DNA of 64,000 bases from Penelope pileata (lineage: Eukaryota; Chordata; Aves; Galliformes; Cracidae): contig WBMW01003918.1 of NCBI GenBank assembly GCA_013396635.1, positions 1 to 64,000 of the forward strand. Reading direction: 5' to 3'. Below, piece after piece: positions 57,791 to 64,000 of the stretch (position 1 is the stretch's first letter; each line of letters begins with the position of its first letter). A program made the position numbers and the translations under genes. Under the pieces are notes generated by a model that saw only the letters and a program-made list of their open reading frames with translations, was not told the DNA's origin and did no database searches.

Positions 57791-60700
57791 TCCAGTGGAT
57801 GTGCAGGCCACTCACAAAACACCAGCAGGTCAACTGTAAAACCAGAAGACTCATCAGTGCCTTTATGATCATCTCTGGTTTCCTTGGGAAGTGCATCCAG
57901 CTGAGTATCTTGGTGTGAGCTAACCTTTCTCCTCCAGAGTTAATGGTGTCGTGAGTGGAGGTTTGGCTCATCCTGGTGTAGGAATGTAAAGCAGGACGGG
58001 TGAACGTGGCAGGGAGATGCAGGGCTCTTCACTCTTGGTATAAAACAATGATGTTTTTGGTAAGACACCCAACCCTCAAAGTGTTTGATTTCAGATCAAC
58101 TTGAAACATTTCACTTAGCACAAAATAAAAAAAGAACCAACAAAGCAACCAACGTCGCATGTGTTCTATTATTAGATCACTCTTCATAATTTCTGATTCA
58201 CTTAATATAAATACCATTGCAGAAACCGAAAGCAGAAAACTCAAAATTCTGTAGGCAAAAACTCCCTCCTCAGCTTCATCATTCAGAAACAAGATATTTT
58301 GACGTTTCCTTAGTTTCCCACACTGGTTTTTAAAGCTAAATCAACGAACAAATTAAAACCAGTCCACCAGAGTTTTCCCATTTTGGAAAAACTCAGGACT
58401 CTCTGGGAACTATCACCCAAACCCCTTTGAAAGAAGCCTGGGAGGGCTGCAGAAGTTGCTTCGGTGCAGGCTGGCCTTGCTGACCATGGATCCACGGTTC
58501 CTACAGCCACGCCAAGGGAGTTCTCCATCCATGTTTTCTGTTATACCCCAGCAGAAGAAACCAGCTGGCCCCAAGCAGCAACCAGGGCTCAAGCATCAGT
58601 TCTCCATGCCTCCACGTCCAACCATCGGTTCCCATGTTCGGAGGAAGAAATTCCCTTAACCACACCAGTATGGATCCTCAGACTCAGTCCATTCACCAAG
58701 CTTGAAATCAAGCTTGGCTCTGGGGTCTGCAGAAGGTGTAGGAGGGGAACAGTCGCTTTCCTGCATCCTTTGGGTCCCATTGCCCTGTTACATCTCTGCA
58801 AGGACTTGCACAAGTAGGAGGCTGAGATTTTCACTGGGATGGGAGAGAAGCCTCTGGTGTTTGGGTGTTCATCCCAAAGGCTCTGTGCTCCTTGCTGTTG
58901 GGTATCCTCCCTTGGGGGAGAGCTTTGGGAGCAGTGAGTGGTGTCACTTTTGGTGAGCGTGACGTTTGCCTCGGGTACATTTGTACAGCCTGGAGCTGGC
59001 GTTCAATGGATTGCCCTGCTTCAGTTCTGGCTGTATTTTTTGCTATCTCTTATCACGCTGGGGAGAAGCTGGTGGAGAGATGAGTCCCTACAAACGGAGC
59101 TGCTGGAGGAGCTGATTTCTTGTGCTGCTCCAAGCTTCAGGGCCAGGACACGGCGCAGGGTGACAGCAGCCCAAACTCAGCACTACTCTACCATGGTGAG
59201 CACCAGCCACAATTGTAAGCCAAGTGTGGATGGGCCTCGGTGCAGGAAAACCCAAAGCAAACTGATTATGGTCTTTTGCAACTGGCTCCTGGTTGTGAGT
59301 AGGCAGCTCATCCAGGCTGTGGGTGGCCAGGTCTTTTGTGACTGTACCACCAAGGTGCTCAGTGGTGTCCTGGTGATCACAGGATGCTGCAGGGATTCAG
59401 CCGTGCCCTCTGCAGTGCACCCCAAATAAGTTTGTCCCAAATCTTTTCAATATCTGATCTATTTCGTTATCCCAGAGAAAGATGAGCGTGTTGCAGTTGC
59501 CGTTTCTGAGCGGTGCCACATTTCTTCTGTGCAAGTTCTCTGTTTTGGAGAGTGTTGGTGTCTGGGCGCTGGGCAGATGTCACTGGATGTCTCCCTCCTG
59601 CAGGTGACTGTGGTTGGAGATGGGGAGTGGACATGAGGAGCACAGTGAGGGACAGCCCGGCAATGGCTTTGCAGACATCACCAGCACAACCTCCTGCCGT
59701 GTGCTGCCTCACAGCAAGCATCTTCATTCTTATGACCTTCACGTGTTGGGATATCACCATGTGCAGGAAGCATCGTTGCAGCTCAGGCTGACCCTGTGTC
59801 AAGCAGAGCTGGAAAGCAGCTTTTAAAGATGAATCTTCCTGGCTCTAATAATCCCCTCGGTAGATATCCGGTCTCCAAAATGTTCCACTTTTTATCGTCG
59901 CACATTGCAGCCAAATGCAGTTTTTTGCTAAATTGCGAAATGCTGGATTTCTTCCTCCTCTGTGCTGCTGCTCCAGCTACGGCGGTGTCTGGTTAAACTG
60001 AGAGTTTGTGGGCAGTGCTTCAGCCCGGGTTTGTACCTCTGGGCATTTGGCAAATAAATCCCCTGCTCCTCTTGGAGGAGAAATGTGTTTTCCAGGAAAA
60101 GCGTGATGAAATGGAAACCTGAGGATGTTTCACACAGAGCCTGGGTGCTGTGTTTGGTGACCTGTGGAGTTTCAGGTGCTGGCATCCCTGGCGGGCGGTA
60201 CTGCAGAGGGAGAAACCCAGGAGGACCAAACTCACGGCACGAGCAAACCAGGGCTGGGTGTTGTCAGGGTTCTTCCATTCTCTAGATGAACTCCGGGCTC
60301 TCAGCACAAAGAACTCTGGTTGCCTGGGATGAGAGGAACAAACCCTATGGATCTGACCCTGGTTTTCTTGCTCCTGGCAGGATGTGAGGCACTGGAAGAA
60401 GAAGCAGCAAAATTATTAGCACCTTGCATTAAATCTCATCCTGGCTTCCAAAATCCAAAGGCTGATGCAAGCTCTGAAGTGCAAAGCATTGCATCTCCTC
60501 CAGCATCCTCACCAGTCGTTGGTGCCTCTCAGTCTAGTAGGGAAAAAAACTAAAATATGGCTTTTCTGAAGGGAATGGCTTGTGTAAATCTCGTGTGGCA
60601 GTCTGTGTGCAGCACACGTCCCCCCTCTGCACATGGCCATGGCAGATGTGTCCAGCTGAGCAGGTCACCTGGGCTCTGCTTGTGTTCTGCAAGGAAAACC

Positions 60701-62649
60701 AAGCAATTTTACGGTGTGATTTGTCTGATTTATTTTAAACATCAGCCCTGAACTTCAGCAGTATTGTATCAATATAGTTGGGTGCTGGAATATGGGAACA
60801 AGACAAGAAATCACAGGTTAGATGGCAGCAGGGCAGTTAACCCAGAGGCAGGGCTCGCTTTCCTCACTTTGCTGCTTGAGGTGTGTGAGGGTGTCCTCCC
60901 CAGCCTCCAGCTCCATGTTCAGAAAATGGAAGATCTGTTCCATATCAACCAGCCCTGTGAGGATGCTTGGGTACCAAAGGGTCTCAAAGGTTGGGTACCA
61001 AAGGGTCTTGTGCCAAAGAGTGGCACAAGAAATCTGTTACTGCGACTGGGTTGCACTTCTGTTGACAACTGAAGAGCACTTTAGGGACCGAAAAATAATA
61101 TTAAAAAAGAACAGAGAAGTCCTTGAAGAAGGACGGAACATCCTGCTCCACCAGCTCTGCCCAAGCCAGCAGCAGTGAGGAGGGCTGGGGCCGTGAGCTG
61201 CATCACACCGTGCTCAACAGCCATGGATGGATCCATCCTTCACACACACTGTGGAGAAATTCCCAAGCAACGATGTTTCTGGAGACCGTCAGACCCTGAA
61301 ACAAGGAATGGTCAGGAGCAAAGGGAAAGGCTGGGGTTTGCCAGTGCTGTGATCTCCTGCAGGAGCCTTCTCGCTGCAGTCTTGCAGCTCCCAAATAGTT
61401 TTGCTTCCACTTTTTGTTTAGCCAGGGAGTGGGAAAACTGTGGGGTTAGTCCATCTGTTCACTCATGGTACGCAGCCTGTACTTGTGGAAATCCTTGCTG
61501 GCTTTTTGAGCACTGAGTGGTGTGCAAGGAGATGCAACCGGGCTCCAGAAGCGCCCCAGAAATATTTTCACTCCAAATTCATTCTAATGACCCTTTTGCA
61601 AGGAATGTGAGGCTTAGATTACTTCTTTCTGTCCCCTTGTTTGTCGTTGACAAGACACCATGGTGGATATTTTAATGACTGAAAACCACTTCTGTCTGTG
61701 TCAGCATGGGTCCAGGTAGAATTACTCTTCATTTTATGCTGGGATAAGCAAAATACGTGTGGTTAAGCGCTGATCTCCAGAGCCAGGGCTTTGCTTCCAT
61801 CCACATCGAAGCTGGCAGTTTGGAAGAACACCCAACGCTACAGGGGCCCCAGGAACGGCTTCCAGACATCCCTGCTGCCAGCGTCTCTGCACACATAACT
61901 TGGATATCTGCAAGATGAAGAATGCACGTGCTGGTATGTGGCCACACAGACAGGGACAGGACCAAAATAACCTGCCCTAAAGGAGTGGGGACTCCAGGAG
62001 AAAGCTGGCGGCTTCTCTTTCTATTTGGGGAGTCTATGACAGAGAAGATTGGAGCTGGGAAATGCAAGAAAATATTCCCTCCCTCCTGTCGTGGAGGTTT
62101 TAAATAGCCCCTGTGAGGTATGCTGCTCTCTCATCAGTCAGTGGGAGGGTGGCTGGGCTTGGTGGATGAGGGATTTTCCTTTTCAGGCTTTCTCCAGGTT
62201 TGCTGAAATTGTTCGTGGGCGTTTTTCTGTGGATTTTACTGCTTTCTGGATGGGGTCCTAAATCATACAGTGAACTATATGTTGGAAACCACATCCCCCA
62301 AATAATATCCTTCCAGTAGCAGGGAAGATTACAGATCAGGTTTCAGTAGGAGAAGCAGAAAAGACAAAGCAAGGCTTGAGCACAGGCCTTTGCCAGGTTT
62401 TGGCTTTCTGGGCTAAAACTCAGCTTCAGAACAGGAGGATGCTGAGCTCTGGGACAGCTCTACTGAGCAGGTGAGAAGAAGCCAACACACAGAAATAGTG
62501 CAAGGGGTAAAGGAAGCCCAGTGGCTGGAGCTGAAGCACCAGGGTGACTCAGTGGGTCATTAAAATACTCTGGGAAACCCAAAAGCCACCATTTTGGCAT
62601 GGAACCGCACGCCTTGCACGGTACGTTGTTATTTTTAGAATAATGGCGT

Positions 62650-63000
62650 AATATATAATGGTGGTTGAGGTTATGTTATGTTATTGTAAAGGTATATAAC
62701 CTCACTAGGGTTCAAAATAATAGGAGGGGCCTGTTGTTGCTGCAACACGTGGCCTAGACTGATCTGGACAGGAAAAAGGGAAAGAAGCAGAGGGACAAGA
62801 GAAGTGACCTGAGCTTTTTGTGGAGATGCAACAGGCGAGAAACCCTTGTGTTTCTCAGAGCGTTGCCTTGGTTTCTGGACCAGATTTCTTGCCTGTTCTA
62901 TATTATAAACCTTAATCTCATGGGTAGACAAATTATCTGTGCTCTGGAGTAATTTTTTCCCACTGTTCCTTCTTAAAACCCAATAAAAAGTGGACATGCT
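62650..63000 (+). mobile_element. Possible solo LTR (unverified)
   Basis: A TATA-box-like tatataa (62693-62699) is followed 283 bp later by AATAAA (62982-62987) with no open frame between, and by a perfect 7-bp hairpin gagaaac...gtttctc (62837-62856). This spacing resembles an LTR promoter, R region and poly(A) signal. Clear TG...CA ends, target duplication and a family match could not be shown, so it may be chance. Confidence 0.25.
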
Positions 63001-64000
63001 CATTGCAGAGGTGGTTGCAGACCAAGAAGGGTCCTCCCAGCATCACTGCCCCAGTAACACCCCCATCATGGCCATTGAACGTGAGTTGAGCTCAATCTCA
63101 CGCTGTATCCTTTCCAGCAGCAACTCACCCCAAATCCACGTGTTTCAGAGTTGGCTCCTCGGTTTGAGTGCCTCCAGAAAAGCCTTTGTTTGGCTCTGAG
63201 CTGATTCAGAAACTGCAGAGATTTGCTGGGACAAGTGCTCTCCTTTATGCCACTCATGAATTCTTTACGGACAATCTGCAGTGCGTGCTGTATCACGCCG
63301 TGAAGCAGACATTTAAAGCAACTCCACAGAAACACACCACAGCAGAACCCATCTTTTTATCTTTTTTTTCCCCCCCAGTGACTATAAAAGGAGTCACAAA
63401 ACATTGCAGATGCAGAGATTTGCCCTATAGGTGTCTGAATTGGAGCAGGAATATCCCATTTTGTACCTGTGGAAGAGCAACTCACCCATCACACGTCACT
63501 GCAGATGTCGCAAAGACCAAAATGCATCCCCCCAAAAAATAGTTGAAAAGAGACAAAGTGAATAGTTGAAAGCTTTTAAGAGAATCTACTGCACACTTCT
63601 CCCCTATGCCAAGCTTTGAGAGTCCCGTGCCTATCGAGATGCTGCAGAAAAATAGGAGAATGTCAAACAGTTGTATCTATAGAATGAATCCTCCAGAATA
63701 CATGCCCCAAATCCTGGTAATGTGACTTAAAATGTTTTGAATTTTACTATCTGTAAAGGCAATTGTCCCTCCTTGTCTTCAAAAGAGACTTTATCTGGGA
63801 TTTAATAGCTCTGCTTTGAGGACCAGCTTCATCACTGACAATTTTAGCCATAGAGCAGTCTTGGGGTTCTCTCTGGAACCCATGGAGAGTTTCATTATTC
63901 ATAATTATCAAAATTATTCATAATTTCGCACCTTGGATCACCTTTTGAATGTGTCTGTCTCGGCGGTGAAACATCTGTCTGTAGCTGGGAGCTCATTTCA

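Larger units (their letters stand above)
30160..64000. other. Downstream region without a supportable gene
   Basis: Apart from the repeats and candidate elements listed separately, I see no exon with family signature, coherent splice phases or RNA gene in these 34 kb. Open frames of 60-220 codons overlap on both strands, and many fall within CR1 copies. Stretches of unique sequence include 30840-32440, 33515-35380, 36235-38220, 41220-44665, 49175-51890, 52125-54615 and 57795-62645. The region may be intergenic or a long intron of a neighbour; the sequence alone does not decide. Confidence 0.55.

Noticed and set aside
58029..58292. Minus-strand 87-codon frame rich in hydrophobic residues
   Set aside because: AT-rich sequence gives Phe/Leu/Ile-rich frames by chance, and there is no supporting context or family resemblance.
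30160..64000. Exons of genes that flank CCDC12 in mammals (PTH1R, NBEAL2)
   Set aside because: I scanned open frames on both strands for class B receptor membrane segments or BEACH/WD motifs and saw none. Synteny alone is not evidence for a feature.

Overview
The window is avian nuclear DNA, most likely from a galliform or a relative, although the species cannot be fixed from the sequence. The evidence is about 25 CR1-type LINE fragments whose 3' ends carry the bird-typical ATTCTATG-like octamers, no mammalian-type SINE or L1 sequence that I could see, and a spliced vertebrate gene with GT-AG introns. There are three runs of N (16368, 32715-32899 and 57667).

One protein-coding gene can be supported: CCDC12, the vertebrate Cwf18-family spliceosome protein, on the + strand. 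Six exons are visible (18044-18114, 26637-26716, 28506-28567, 28654-28688, 29080-29156, 29385-29464). They join in frame into the C-terminal 134 residues, and a 3' UTR follows with an AATAAA at 30129. The first coding exon (start codon and N-terminal helix) was not found in the first 18 kb, so bases 1-18043 are read as part of a long first intron.

Layout: 1-18043, intron 1, with CR1 copies near 1-352, 2812-3190, 7700-7865 and 16085-16640. 18044-29464, CCDC12 exons 2-7, with a long intron 2 (8.5 kb) and a compact 3' half. 29465 to about 30155, 3' UTR. From about 30160 to 64000 there is a 34-kb stretch with no exon I can defend. It holds many CR1 fragments, one minisatellite (40296-40516), small tandem duplications, a possible solo LTR near the right end, and several AT-rich blocks with homeodomain/POU-like motifs that could be conserved non-coding elements.

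The most unusual observations are: (i) exon 2 of CCDC12 begins with a donor-like GGTAAGAG directly after its acceptor and behind a very long intron, which is the geometry of a recursive splice site; (ii) two CR1 copies 2.3 kb apart carry an 11-bp tandem array at the same internal position with different copy number (8 versus 4); (iii) all N runs lie inside CR1 copies. I found no evidence of a new multi-gene system.
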